This document shows positions 38,481 through 46,576 of a stretch of 62,967 nt of DNA, one piece after another. This stretch comes from Verrucomicrobia bacterium SCGC AAA164-M04 (GTDB lineage Bacteria; Verrucomicrobiota; Verrucomicrobiae; Verrucomicrobiales; Akkermansiaceae), in contig KB912201.1 in assembly GCA_000383735.1 (NCBI GenBank), forward strand, positions 1 through 62,967, read 5' to 3'. The notes beneath the pieces were generated by a model. It did not search any database and was not told where the DNA came from. It saw only the letters and a program-made list of their open reading frames with translations. The first letter of the stretch is position 1, and the number at the start of each line of letters is the position of its first letter. The translations under genes were made by a program, and so were the position numbers.

Positions 38481-38677
38481 CTACCCATCCTACCGGGGGA
38501 ACACCTGCCGCACGCTCGATATAATATGGTAAAGGAGATTTTCGGGCCTCTAAGATGGCTGTAACTCCGATTGGGGTTTAATTCGATTTTTAGGGCGTGA
38601 ACACTTATGTTAGGCTCTACTTTTCAATCGCAAGTGCGACTCCAACTCCTTCCCGCCAAAAGTAATTTTCTAGCAGT
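38481..38677 (+). repeat. Array repeat R2
   Basis: It has the CCTACCGGGGGAACAC block, CTAAGATGGCTGTAACTCC, and the conserved right end CCCGCCAAAAGTAATTTTCT with AGCAGT. It is the longest copy, with about 25 extra bases in the middle. AAGGAG at 38532-38537 can pair with CTCCTT at 38646-38651. It ends 8 bases before the next start codon. Confidence 0.8.
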
Positions 38678-38685
38678 CAAACGAA

Positions 38686-40284
38686 ATGAGACGATTCATA
38701 CACGTAAGAACCCACTTTCTTTTGGTTTCGCTGGTCTTGCTTGGACACATAATCCTACTAGCGGATGACAACACAGGGAAGGAGCTAGCCCGGCAACCCA
38801 TCGCTTTTAAAGCACCCACTTTGGATTCGAAACCTCTTAAAATCGGTTCACGCAGAGAGCTGTTCGTCGACAACTACATCTTGGGATCCCTGCGCGGCAG
38901 CGCTAAAAGACGACTGTTTGCGATGACTCCAGCGACCAATAAGACCAAGGATGTCGCCATGACTCATGATGCTGATTGGGAGGGGCCTTGGTGTCGGTAT
39001 GCAAAGTATATTCAGGACAACGGCGTCATCAAAGCCTGGTACATGGGCCACCACACCTACGGATGGAACAAAAACATGAAAATTACGGGTGGGCGTCTGT
39101 GTTACGCGATCAGCACGGATGGACACACCTTCGAAAAACCCAATCTTGGGATCTACGATTGGATTGGGTCAAAGCAAAACAACATCCTTTTTGACGATAC
39201 CACTTTTAAAGCAAAAGATAGCGGAGACTGGATCGCTACCCATCAATTCAACCCGTTTATAGACACGAATCCGGCAGCGCCGGCGGCGGCTCGATACAAA
39301 GGATTTAGTGGACAAGGGCACCATTGCGGAAAGACAGGCCTCTATGCCTACCAATCCATTGACGGCATCCACTGGGAAGTCGCAAGCGACGGGCCGATTG
39401 TTAGCACTGACTATTCTTTGGACTCCTGCAACCAAGGGTTTTGGGATGCCGAACGAAAACGCTACGCCGTCTATTTCCGTCATCTACGTAACGACTCAGG
39501 CGAATCAGGAATCAAGGCTCCAGGCTGGAAACGCGATATCCTTGTGACCTTCTCCAAAGACTTCGTTAACTGGACCGAGCCACAGTGGCTCATCTATCAT
39601 CGGGACGACGGGCGGCCAGGTACGGAGCTAGAGCACCTCTACACCAACGAGGTGAAGCCATACAAACGCGCACCACATATTTACCTCGGCTTCCCGGCGC
39701 AGTTCAATGGATCGGTCGACCCCATGCTAATGGCGAGCCGCGATGGCCTCCACTTCTATCGCTGGATGGAACATCCCGTCATTCCAAAATCGGCACCTGC
39801 TGATCGCCAAAAAATCCGATCTAACCATCTTTGGCAGGAAATGGTAGAGCTTCCTGAAGAGCCAGACAAACTCTCAATGTACGCCAGTGAGAACCTAGGT
39901 ATAAAAGGACCACACGAGGACGGCAGCTTTCCCCGGGTCCGCCGATTCACAATCCGCAAGGACGGTTTTGTCTCTGTCCGCGCTGGAGCAGAACTCGGCG
40001 AACTCGTCACCAAACCGTTGATTTTCACTGGCAGCAAATTGACCGTGAATTACAACGCCCAACTCGGGGAAGCCGGCGAAATTCGTATTGAGGTTCTAGA
40101 TGGCAAAAAACAACCGATCTCAAGTTTCGCGTTGAAAGACTGCAACCCGCTCTCCGACGATGATATAGACGCTGTCGTCACATGGAAAGGTGGAGACGAC
40201 TTAAGTAATCTCGCAGGCAAGCCGATCCATCTGCGTTTCGTCCTGAATCAGGCCGATCTATTTTCGTTTCGGTTTACGGAATAG
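38686..40284 (+). CDS. Secreted GH32/GH43-like five-bladed propeller protein
   Basis: A 532-aa exported protein (signal THFLLVSLVLLGHIILLA). The body has the look of glycoside hydrolase clans F/J: RELFVDNYIL near residue 57, then GPWCRYAKYIQDNGVIKAWYMGHH, YAISTDGHTFEKPNLG, QGFWDAERKRYAVYFRHL and VTFSKDFVNWTEPQWL. W-x-x-P-x-x-G-I and S-x-D-G-x-x-W elements recur per blade. The catalytic acids cannot be assigned. A C-terminal beta domain (about 430-532) with LTVNYNAQLGEAGEIRIEVLDG is related to the sialidase tail. The R2 repeat lies directly upstream, so it may form the 5' leader. Confidence 0.68.
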   Translation: MRRFIHVRTHFLLVSLVLLGHIILLADDNTGKELARQPIAFKAPTLDSKPLKIGSRRELFVDNYILGSLRGSAKRRLFAMTPATNKTKDVAMTHDADWEGPWCRYAKYIQDNGVIKAWYMGHHTYGWNKNMKITGGRLCYAISTDGHTFEKPNLGIYDWIGSKQNNILFDDTTFKAKDSGDWIATHQFNPFIDTNPAAPAAARYKGFSGQGHHCGKTGLYAYQSIDGIHWEVASDGPIVSTDYSLDSCNQGFWDAERKRYAVYFRHLRNDSGESGIKAPGWKRDILVTFSKDFVNWTEPQWLIYHRDDGRPGTELEHLYTNEVKPYKRAPHIYLGFPAQFNGSVDPMLMASRDGLHFYRWMEHPVIPKSAPADRQKIRSNHLWQEMVELPEEPDKLSMYASENLGIKGPHEDGSFPRVRRFTIRKDGFVSVRAGAELGELVTKPLIFTGSKLTVNYNAQLGEAGEIRIEVLDGKKQPISSFALKDCNPLSDDDIDAVVTWKGGDDLSNLAGKPIHLRFVLNQADLFSFRFTE

Positions 40285-40542
40285 GCGAAGAGCAAATTTT
40301 CGAAGGCCAAAAGCCAGCCAGCGAGTGGTGAGACCGGAAAGCTCAGGAGAAGACAGAGTAGAGTCGACCAAAGCACCTTTCCCCAACCTCCTGAGTTAAA
40401 TCTGTGGCTCATAGCTGCTCATTGGTCCTGTCGTGACGAAAAGGTGGGGTGGTGGTTTTACTCACCTAGAAATCCCTTTGAACCAACCTAAAGAACTTCT
40501 TTTGCTTAGTTTCGTTGGGCTTCTTGAACTCCTCCACGACTC

Positions 40543-40725
40543 CCCCGCCATCTAAAGCTCCCCACCCCACCGGGGAACATCTTGCGGACGCCCTACATAA
40601 TACGGTGGGAGATTTTTGTGACTAGATTGTGTGTCTCTAATATGGGTGTTACTCCAACTGGGTTGTTATCCTGCAGACCAAAGGCGGCTTCAAAGCCCTC
40701 CCACCAAAAGGAAATTGCTGGCAGT
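40543..40725 (+). repeat. Array repeat R3 (best-preserved long copy)
   Basis: It contains all blocks of the long type: CCCCGCCATCTAAAGC, ACCGGGGAACAT, TCTAATATGGGTGTTACTCC, GCGGCTTCAAAGCC and CCACCAAAAGGAAATTGCT with GCAGT. GGTGGGAG (40604-40611) pairs perfectly with CTCCCACC (40698-40705). It ends 34 bases before the next gene. Confidence 0.85.
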
Positions 40726-40759
40726 AGCCCGGAACATTAGGTTAACCTAATCTAATAAT

Positions 40760-41611
40760 ATGAAACTACCTAGATATTGGGCAAAGGGGTCGGCGGGAAA
40801 GGTAATGGAGGACTTCGCCTGCTGGGGATGGTCAGATATAAGCGTAGAGGAGGCACAGGAAAGAGGTGAGCAACGAGCTGCTTCTGTGGCAAAGATTATC
40901 CGTAGCGGCCTACGACCGGACCACTATCTATACGGTGATCGTCCGATGCGAGAGAAGATTATCGAGGAATGGGAGAGAGAAGATGCAACGACCTATGCCG
41001 CCGTTACTCTGAATGCCTACGGTTGTCAGATCCTTAATACGGCGAGTGTCATGTTTGTTGACGTAGATCTTCCCATGATACCAGCTTGGGATACGATCAA
41101 ACACAAACTGGCAGGGATTTTAGGAAATAAAGATCCCTCTCCTAGAGAACGCCAGGAGTCCGAGGCTCTTGCCAAGATCGAGGAAATGATCAGGATGGAT
41201 CGGCAATGCGGCATTCGGGCCTATCGAACATCTGCTGGACTCCGATACTTGTTCACCCATGCTCACGCCGACCCAACTGCCGAGAGCACGCTCCGTGCGA
41301 TGGAAGCACTTGGCGCTGATCCACTCTATATGCGGCTGTGCAAGATTCAGGAATGCTTCCGGGCACGGCTTAATCCGAAGCCATGGCGTTGCGGAATAAA
41401 ACCCCTGCGGATCACTTACCCATGGGAGGATGAGACGGCGGAGCAAAGTGCGCTCCATTGGATTGCCGCCCATGAAAAGAAGGCGCAGGAATATGCGACA
41501 TGTTCGCTTATAGGCCAATTCGGATCCAAGACCATGGACACGGAAATTGCCCGCGTAGTAGAGTTTCATGACAGCGCGACTAAAGCGGAGTCAGGGCTGA
41601 CACTTGCGTGA
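40760..41611 (+). CDS. Unknown protein with a DVD motif, cassette unit C
   Basis: A soluble 283-aa protein that I cannot assign. It has SVMFVDVDLP at about residue 98, AYRTSAGLRYLFTHAHADP at about 156, CFRARLNPKPWRCGIKPLRITYP near 200, and a C-terminal VVEFHDSATKAESGLTLA. The D-x-D followed by an S-A-G-L-R-x-x-F-T-H segment is faintly like archaeo-eukaryotic primase motifs, but the key His is displaced. I treat that as a weak idea only. There is no signal peptide, unlike most genes of the array. The gene fills one repeat-bounded unit alone, with R3 just upstream and R4 170 bases downstream. Confidence 0.6.
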   Translation: MKLPRYWAKGSAGKVMEDFACWGWSDISVEEAQERGEQRAASVAKIIRSGLRPDHYLYGDRPMREKIIEEWEREDATTYAAVTLNAYGCQILNTASVMFVDVDLPMIPAWDTIKHKLAGILGNKDPSPRERQESEALAKIEEMIRMDRQCGIRAYRTSAGLRYLFTHAHADPTAESTLRAMEALGADPLYMRLCKIQECFRARLNPKPWRCGIKPLRITYPWEDETAEQSALHWIAAHEKKAQEYATCSLIGQFGSKTMDTEIARVVEFHDSATKAESGLTLA

Positions 41612-41783
41612 ACAGGCACAATGCGGAATGGAGTGATAAGTGATAAGACATACATGGTTTGAGAGATCCGACACCTTGCTCGGCCCCATGCTGGCGAGAT
41701 CGTGGTCTCAGCTCTATTTGAGCACAAGGTTTCGCTGTGGCACACTTCCAGCGGAAATTAGATTCCAGAGTTTGAGACGGTTC

Positions 41784-41945
41784 GCCCCCACTCACACCAC
41801 TGGGGGAAAACGCGGCGGACGCTCCATATAATTAGGTGGGAGATTTTTTGGTCCCTAATATGGGTGTGACTTAGATTGGTTTGTTATCCTTTAGCCCAAA
41901 TGCGACTTCAAAGCCTTTCCCGCCAAAAGGAAATCCCCTAGCAGT
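41784..41945 (+). repeat. Array repeat R4
   Basis: It holds CACTGGGGGAAAA, CCCTAATATGGGTGTGACTT, GCGACTTCAAAGCC and the CCCGCCAAAAGGAAAT end with CCTAGCAGT. GGTGGGA at 41835-41841 pairs with TCCCGCC at 41918-41924 through one G-T wobble. It lacks the CCATCTAAAG left edge. It ends 96 bases before the GH172-like start. Confidence 0.82.
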
Positions 41946-42041
41946 GATCTGAGATCGTGGTAAACTTCGACATGTAGGCAAATGTGACGGTAAATGAAAT
42001 GTGTTTAAGGATAGAACCGCAGGTTTTATAAAGGGAATATT

Positions 42042-43721
42042 ATGAGAAAAGTTATTACAGCAGCGGCATTTTTTTTATTTGTTGTCATTTCACAGATTTC
42101 GGTCGCCCAGCAGATCGATGTTGGCACTCTTCTTGAGGAGATGGTAGATCGTTCAAAGCTCGCTGAGTTCCCAGAACCTGTATTTCAGTGTAAACAGTTC
42201 AGCAGCTACAACAGAGAGACTATCGCGGTCGGCGAGGAAGGCTGGTTCGCAAATGCCGACTCGTCATTTTTTGAAGGCTATGAGGATGTTGACGGAAGAC
42301 GTGAATGGATCATGATGGATGTCGATGGCCCCGGTTCAGTGGTCAGATGGTGGCTTACGCAGCAGAAGTTTGACGGTACGGTCAGGATATATCTTGATGG
42401 CTCAGATGTAGCGATCTTTGCTGCAACTTCTGACAAGATCGTTGGCGGAGACGCGATCACAGGGAGGCCTCTCAGCAATGTTGTCGGCTGGAACGGTCGA
42501 AATCTTTATATGCCGATCCCATTCAACAAACATTGTAAAATAACTTACGACGGCCCAAATGCGAACGTTACCGGTAAGTTCCCTGACTGCCATTACTACA
42601 ACATTAATTACATCAAGTATTCAGCTGGAACGGATGTTAAGACCCTTACAAAGAACGATCTTACAAAACATTCAGCTCTGATCGATCAGGTGCAGGAAAA
42701 GCTTTTAAAGCCTGAAGAGAACAAGCTTGCAGTATCGAGAAAAGCAGCTGGGGGAAAAAAGACGCTTAAAAGTGGTAAGAGCCTTACTAAAAAGATCAAA
42801 GGTGCTGGTGCGATCAGTTCGCTCGAACTGAAAATTGACTCGGACGATATTGCAACCGCGATGCGCACTACCGTAATCAGCATCAGCTTTGACGGCAAAG
42901 AACGTGTACTCTCTACGGTCGGTGAATTCTTTGGATGTGGACCTGGCCTGAATCCTTTTAAGGGTTGGTGGCGACAGGTGCAAAGTGATGGCTGGATGAA
43001 GTCCTGGTGGCCGATGCCGTTTAAGAAGAACGCTACGGTTAAGATCATCAACTATGGTGATGCTGACGTTTCTGTCGAACTTGGTCAGATCGGCATCAGC
43101 GACTGGAAATGGACCGACACAACGATGTACTTCAACACCACCTGGCGAAGTGAGAATAACATGAAAACCACCGAACCTTTTGACTGGAATTTCGTGACTA
43201 TCGAGGGCAAGGGCGTTTATGTGGGCGATACACTGGCACTTTTCAATGAAGCGATTCAGCCTCATCCGAGGGGCACCGGTACATGGTGGGGCGAAGGCGA
43301 CGAAAAGATATTCGTTGATAAAGAAGCTTTCCCGTCAACCATTGGTACTGGCACAGAAGATTACTACGGATATTCATGGGGCGTTGGAGGCACCTTTAGT
43401 GCACCTTTCCATTCGATGCCTCGCGGTGACGCAAACGGTAATTATACTCTGCCAAACCATACGACCAATACCAGAGTAAGGTCACTCGACAAGATACCAT
43501 TTAATACGCACCTCAAGTTAGACATGGAAGTTCTACATTGGCAGAAGATCGCAGTTCTGGATTATGCTGTCACCACCCACTTCTATGCTGTTGGCACTGC
43601 GGAGGCAAACGGTGACCTTACACCTGAAAAGGTTCAGGTTAAGCTCGGTGATCCCAAGGTTGCTGCTGCTGAAGCTGAAGCTAAGGCCAAGGCGGCAAAG
43701 GAAGCGTTAGAGTCGAAATAA
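42042..43721 (+). CDS. GH172-like (DUF2961) glycoside hydrolase
   Basis: DUF2961/GH172 enzymes act on fructose dianhydrides or alpha-D-arabinofuranosides. The 559-aa protein has a signal peptide (KVITAAAFFLFVVISQISVAQ). A double-jelly-roll type domain follows: FSSYNRETIAVGEEGWFANADSSFF, then VRWWLTQQKFDGTVRIYLDGS, and a second half with DWNFVTIEGKGVYVGDT, GTGTWWGEGDEKIFVD and PSTIGTGTEDYYGYSWG. The last is the family's G-T-G-T-E-D-Y signature with acidic residues. The C-terminus is an Ala/Lys/Glu-rich helix. The ribosome site AAAGGGAA is close to the ATG. Its codon choice (many AAG, GAT, CTT) reads differently from its neighbours, suggesting foreign origin. The stop abuts repeat R5. Confidence 0.83.
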   Translation: MRKVITAAAFFLFVVISQISVAQQIDVGTLLEEMVDRSKLAEFPEPVFQCKQFSSYNRETIAVGEEGWFANADSSFFEGYEDVDGRREWIMMDVDGPGSVVRWWLTQQKFDGTVRIYLDGSDVAIFAATSDKIVGGDAITGRPLSNVVGWNGRNLYMPIPFNKHCKITYDGPNANVTGKFPDCHYYNINYIKYSAGTDVKTLTKNDLTKHSALIDQVQEKLLKPEENKLAVSRKAAGGKKTLKSGKSLTKKIKGAGAISSLELKIDSDDIATAMRTTVISISFDGKERVLSTVGEFFGCGPGLNPFKGWWRQVQSDGWMKSWWPMPFKKNATVKIINYGDADVSVELGQIGISDWKWTDTTMYFNTTWRSENNMKTTEPFDWNFVTIEGKGVYVGDTLALFNEAIQPHPRGTGTWWGEGDEKIFVDKEAFPSTIGTGTEDYYGYSWGVGGTFSAPFHSMPRGDANGNYTLPNHTTNTRVRSLDKIPFNTHLKLDMEVLHWQKIAVLDYAVTTHFYAVGTAEANGDLTPEKVQVKLGDPKVAAAEAEAKAKAAKEALESK

Positions 43722-43797
43722 CCCCCTTTCTCCCCCATGTATTCCGCCCAACCCGGGTTTCCGCGACCTTTCCAGCCAAAAGCAATTTCCTAACAGT
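43722..43797 (+). repeat. Array repeat R5 (short type)
   Basis: The 76-bp sequence starts CCCCCTTTCTCCCCCATG and is nearly the same as R6. It shares only its last 30 or so bases (CCAGCCAAAAGCAATTTCCT with AACAGT) with the long copies. It begins on the base after the GH172 stop codon. Confidence 0.85.
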
Positions 43798-43800
43798 AAT

Positions 43801-43944
43801 CCCGAACGCCCTCCGGGAGTGGATCACTTCACCGGAACGGACTTGGTCACCAACCACGTCGAACAACACTGGTGCCCCTCATTCACCAGCGCTGATCTGG
43901 TCGGCGGAAAGCCATTCCGGTTTAAAGAGGACGAAAGGAAATAG
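43801..43944 (+). pseudogene. 3' fragment of a coding gene joined to repeat R5
   Basis: An open frame of 47 codons ends in TAG at 43942. It has no start codon and begins right at the R5 edge. The peptide (GVDHFTGTDLVTNHVEQHW, then CPSFTSADLVGGKPFRFKEDERK) looks protein-like, but I cannot name the parent family. It runs opposite to the SASA gene that follows. It is best read as the C-terminal remnant of a gene cut by repeat insertion or recombination. Confidence 0.45.
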
Positions 43945-43954
43945 ACCCGGAAAA

Positions 43955-44878
43955 TTACTTTGCGCAGAGTTTCTTCATTGCTTCACCCATAGCTTCACCA
44001 ATCAGATAATAAGTCTCGGCATTGCCATTCCAATGGTAACCTTGACGGGACGGCGATTCTTCGGCCGGACGAAAAAACCCGGCGGTCTGGACACAGTCGA
44101 CATTGCCTTTGAATTCGGGGTAGGTCTCGGGAGCGGCCTGAGCTTTGCGAATCAAAAGACGACGGTTAACTTTCTGCTTCACTCCGCCAAACCCGCTGTC
44201 CGCAATCACGAAAGGAAGATTTTTGACGCCGAGATCCTTTCTCACGTCCCGAACAAAATTAGCGAGATTTTTCTCATACTCAAGTGTCGCAGGCATTCCG
44301 CAACCGTCGTTCCACCCCTGATGCCAACCAAAGCCCACCACCTCATGACCCCGCCCCTCTAATTCCGGAAAGTTTTCTCCAAGCTTACCTAAAACGTCTT
44401 TCACATGCCCAATCATCTCCTTGTAATAAGGACCGGGATCCCCACCCGAACTCGGTGGACGAAAATCTTTTTGAAGGCTCTTTCCGCCCCAGGCAGTCTT
44501 AAGGAGGAGAACCGGTTCTTTGATCGCGTCACCCATGAAATGCCCAAAGGCATACTCGGGACCGATCGCACTTGGTCTTGCTCCAAAACCTGGCGCCAGC
44601 TTTCCCTTACGCCCAAGGTACCAAATAAACACGTCATCTCGGGCGCTCCATTTTCCATCCTTATCCTTAAGATGTTTGTGCTTTTGCGAATTCTCCACCA
44701 AATGGCTAAGGCTTCCCTTTCCTCCGTTACGCTTAGGATCACCTTCGATCTTTCCTGCACCCTCCATGTTTGATTGTCCGGCAAGAATAAATACCTTCAC
44801 GGAGCCCTGCGGAGGACACGCAAAAAGACTCAAAATTCCCACAAGGAAGACAAAAAGACTGCAAAGGGTGTTCTTCAT
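43955..44878 (-). CDS. Sialate O-acetylesterase-like protein (SASA family)
   Basis: SASA enzymes remove acetyl groups from sialic acids or other sugars. ATG 44878 begins a signal peptide (KNTLCSLFVFLVGILSLFACPP), with a possible lipidated Cys; the frame continues upstream to 44917 without a better start. The mature part opens with VKVFILAGQSNMEGAG, where the Ser of GQSNM is the nucleophile. It also has FGHFMGD, LLLKTAWGGKSL, FGWHQGWNDG and, near the end, QGYHWNGNAETYYLIGEAMG, with the likely catalytic His. The protein is 307 aa. It sits in the array with a sialidase, consistent with attack on acetylated sialoglycans. Confidence 0.85.
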   Translation of the reverse strand: MKNTLCSLFVFLVGILSLFACPPQGSVKVFILAGQSNMEGAGKIEGDPKRNGGKGSLSHLVENSQKHKHLKDKDGKWSARDDVFIWYLGRKGKLAPGFGARPSAIGPEYAFGHFMGDAIKEPVLLLKTAWGGKSLQKDFRPPSSGGDPGPYYKEMIGHVKDVLGKLGENFPELEGRGHEVVGFGWHQGWNDGCGMPATLEYEKNLANFVRDVRKDLGVKNLPFVIADSGFGGVKQKVNRRLLIRKAQAAPETYPEFKGNVDCVQTAGFFRPAEESPSRQGYHWNGNAETYYLIGEAMGEAMKKLCAK

Positions 44879-44971
44879 AATAAATCCTTTACGGTTACTC
44901 ATGAGGAAAGCTTCCATGGATCATGTTTGCTTTAGCGTTTCCCTGTCGCGCTCTGATTAGAAGGTAAATCA

Positions 44972-45226
44972 CTACCCATTTTTCAAGAAGAGATCCTTAT
45001 ACTCCACCACCATCCCTTTGTCGTGGAGTTGCAGACCGATTAATCCTTTGCGAAGTTGCCTCCCCTTCAACTTGTCGGTGAACTCCGATGAAAGTTTTCG
45101 ATTGATGAAAAACTGAAAGTGATTCCCCTTCGCCACGATCCGACAGGCATTCCAGTCGCCCTTGTTGATCTCCTTCATCTGCACCGCATTCTCGATCTTG
45201 CGGTGATGTCCCTTGCCTTTCTCATC
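44972..45226 (-). pseudogene. C-terminal fragment of a DUF1080 (3-keto-disaccharide hydrolase) gene
   Basis: The open frame of 85 codons starts at the edge of repeat R6 without a proper start. It reads EKGKGHHRKIENAVQMKEI, then NKGDWNACRIVAKGNHFQFFINRKLSSEF and IGLQLHDKGMVVEYKDLFLKNG. The last part is the typical end of DUF1080 beta-sandwich proteins (G-x-W-N-x-x-x-I-V-A-x-G-N and I-x-L-Q-x-H-x). The full family has about 200 residues, so the N-terminal half is missing. A GTG at 45184 could start a 70-aa peptide, but a functional product is unlikely. Confidence 0.72.
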
Positions 45227-45228
45227 AC

Positions 45229-45303
45229 CCCCCTTTCTCCCCCATGGGTTCCGCCAACCTCCGGTTTCCGCGACCTTTCCACCAAAAGTAAATTCCTAGC
45301 AGT
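45229..45303 (+). repeat. Array repeat R6 (short type)
   Basis: 75 bp, about 88% identical to R5 by eye, including CCCCCTTTCTCCCCCATG, TTTCCGCGACCTTTCCA and CCAAAAGTAAATTCCT with AGCAGT. Its left edge interrupts the DUF1080 frame. Confidence 0.85.
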
Positions 45304-45322
45304 CGTGAATCGAAAACTTCTA

Positions 45323-46279
45323 TTACATCATCAGGCGAATCTTGTCGTAAGCTGCCTTTTCTTTTCCCTTTTCTTCAAGCACGGTAGCTAATTCATCAAA
45401 ACCAAACATGGTTTTTACACGGTGAGTTAAAAGAGCTCGATCATAGGGAACATTTCCAGTGGTCCAATATTCCGCTGTGTGAGGTGTAAATCTAGAAACC
45501 TTCATTGGTCCCTTTTCTTCTGCGACATTTGGAAGATTACGCCAAAGACGGAAATGCTTTCGATGAGATCGGACAGCGAATGGCACGAGTTCAGGATAAC
45601 CGTAGGTAGAAATATCCGTAATAGCTGCAGCGTGATTAATAATATGTAAAAGTCCCCCATAACCGACCCGATGAATTTCAGGTTTTTGGTCGATCAGCTC
45701 GTTAAATACGTTGGTCGCCATACCTTTAATATCCGTGTATGGTAAAATTTCACCGTCATCGAGCAGCTTTATTTTAGTCCCATCTAATCTACCCTTTTTC
45801 TTGCCGTAATATCCGCTCCCCGGATGTGCGTTGTCGAAGAGGATTAACAGCTTCCGGATCCCATCGACCACCGCTGGTGTCGCAAAATCAGGATGTTCTC
45901 TGAGTGCTCGAATCGCAAGCGAAGCAAAAATAACATTGTGTCCAGATGCCCTAGGTTTCCCAATACTCTTAGCAAGCGCTTCGGCAATGGCATCGATTAG
46001 GGTTTCGTCGGGTTTCTGTTTTGGAAAAGGTTCAAATAACTCATGGTCAGCAAGCGCTGATTTTTTGTGCATTTTCTTACCAAAAACTGACTCACCCCTT
46101 ACCACCCGACTAAGATCATCTTCAATCCCCTTGTAAACCTTTAGATCAAGATTAGGACGCTGCTCGCCAATAAAATATCCAGCAATGACGGTTGCGCCAA
46201 GATGACCAGCCATCGATTTCATGTGGTGGGCGCGCGCAAGAGCATTCAGACCCTTGGATAAATATTGAAAATCGATCAT
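45323..46279 (-). CDS. Unknown helical protein, cassette unit F
   Basis: A 318-aa soluble protein with no signal peptide and no family that I can name. The N-terminus has LNALARAHHMKSMAGHLGATVIAGYFIGEQ. The middle has conserved-looking SGHNVIFASLAIRALREHPDF and DNAHPGSGYYGKKKG. The C-terminal half has VGYGGLLHIINHAAAITDISTYGYPELVPFAVRSHRKHFRLW. Many His residues lie in helical segments, which could bind metal or line an alpha-helical barrel, as in terpene cyclase-like or squalene-hopene folds. That is speculation. It fills the R6-R7 unit alone. Confidence 0.55.
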   Translation of the reverse strand: MIDFQYLSKGLNALARAHHMKSMAGHLGATVIAGYFIGEQRPNLDLKVYKGIEDDLSRVVRGESVFGKKMHKKSALADHELFEPFPKQKPDETLIDAIAEALAKSIGKPRASGHNVIFASLAIRALREHPDFATPAVVDGIRKLLILFDNAHPGSGYYGKKKGRLDGTKIKLLDDGEILPYTDIKGMATNVFNELIDQKPEIHRVGYGGLLHIINHAAAITDISTYGYPELVPFAVRSHRKHFRLWRNLPNVAEEKGPMKVSRFTPHTAEYWTTGNVPYDRALLTHRVKTMFGFDELATVLEEKGKEKAAYDKIRLMM

Positions 46280-46404
46280 TAAAATCTGAATTGTGCCTCC
46301 CTATTAAACTGTAGACACCTGTCGTTGATAGCGATAATTTTTTTAGTAGCAGCAAAGCGATTTATCAGAGGAGGTCTACTCCTCACGAGCAAAATCACTC
46401 ACCT

Positions 46405-46576
46405 CCCCACCATCTAAAGACCACCCACCCGACCGGGGGAACACTTGACGGACGCCCTTATATATTACGGCGGGAAGTTTTTTATCCCTAATATGGGTGT
46501 GACTTAGATTGGATTGTTATTCTCTGGGTCAAATGCGGCTTCAAAGCCGTTTACGACAAAAGCAATTTCCTAGCAG
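46405..46576 (+). repeat. Array repeat R7 (rightmost copy)
   Basis: A long-type copy with CCCCACCATCTAAAGA, ACCGGGGGAACACTTG, CCCTAATATGGGTGTGACTT, GCGGCTTCAAAGCC and the end AAAAGCAATTTCCTAGCAG. The long-range pairing seen in R3 is lost here. ATCTAA near the left can pair with TTAGAT further right. Confidence 0.82.
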
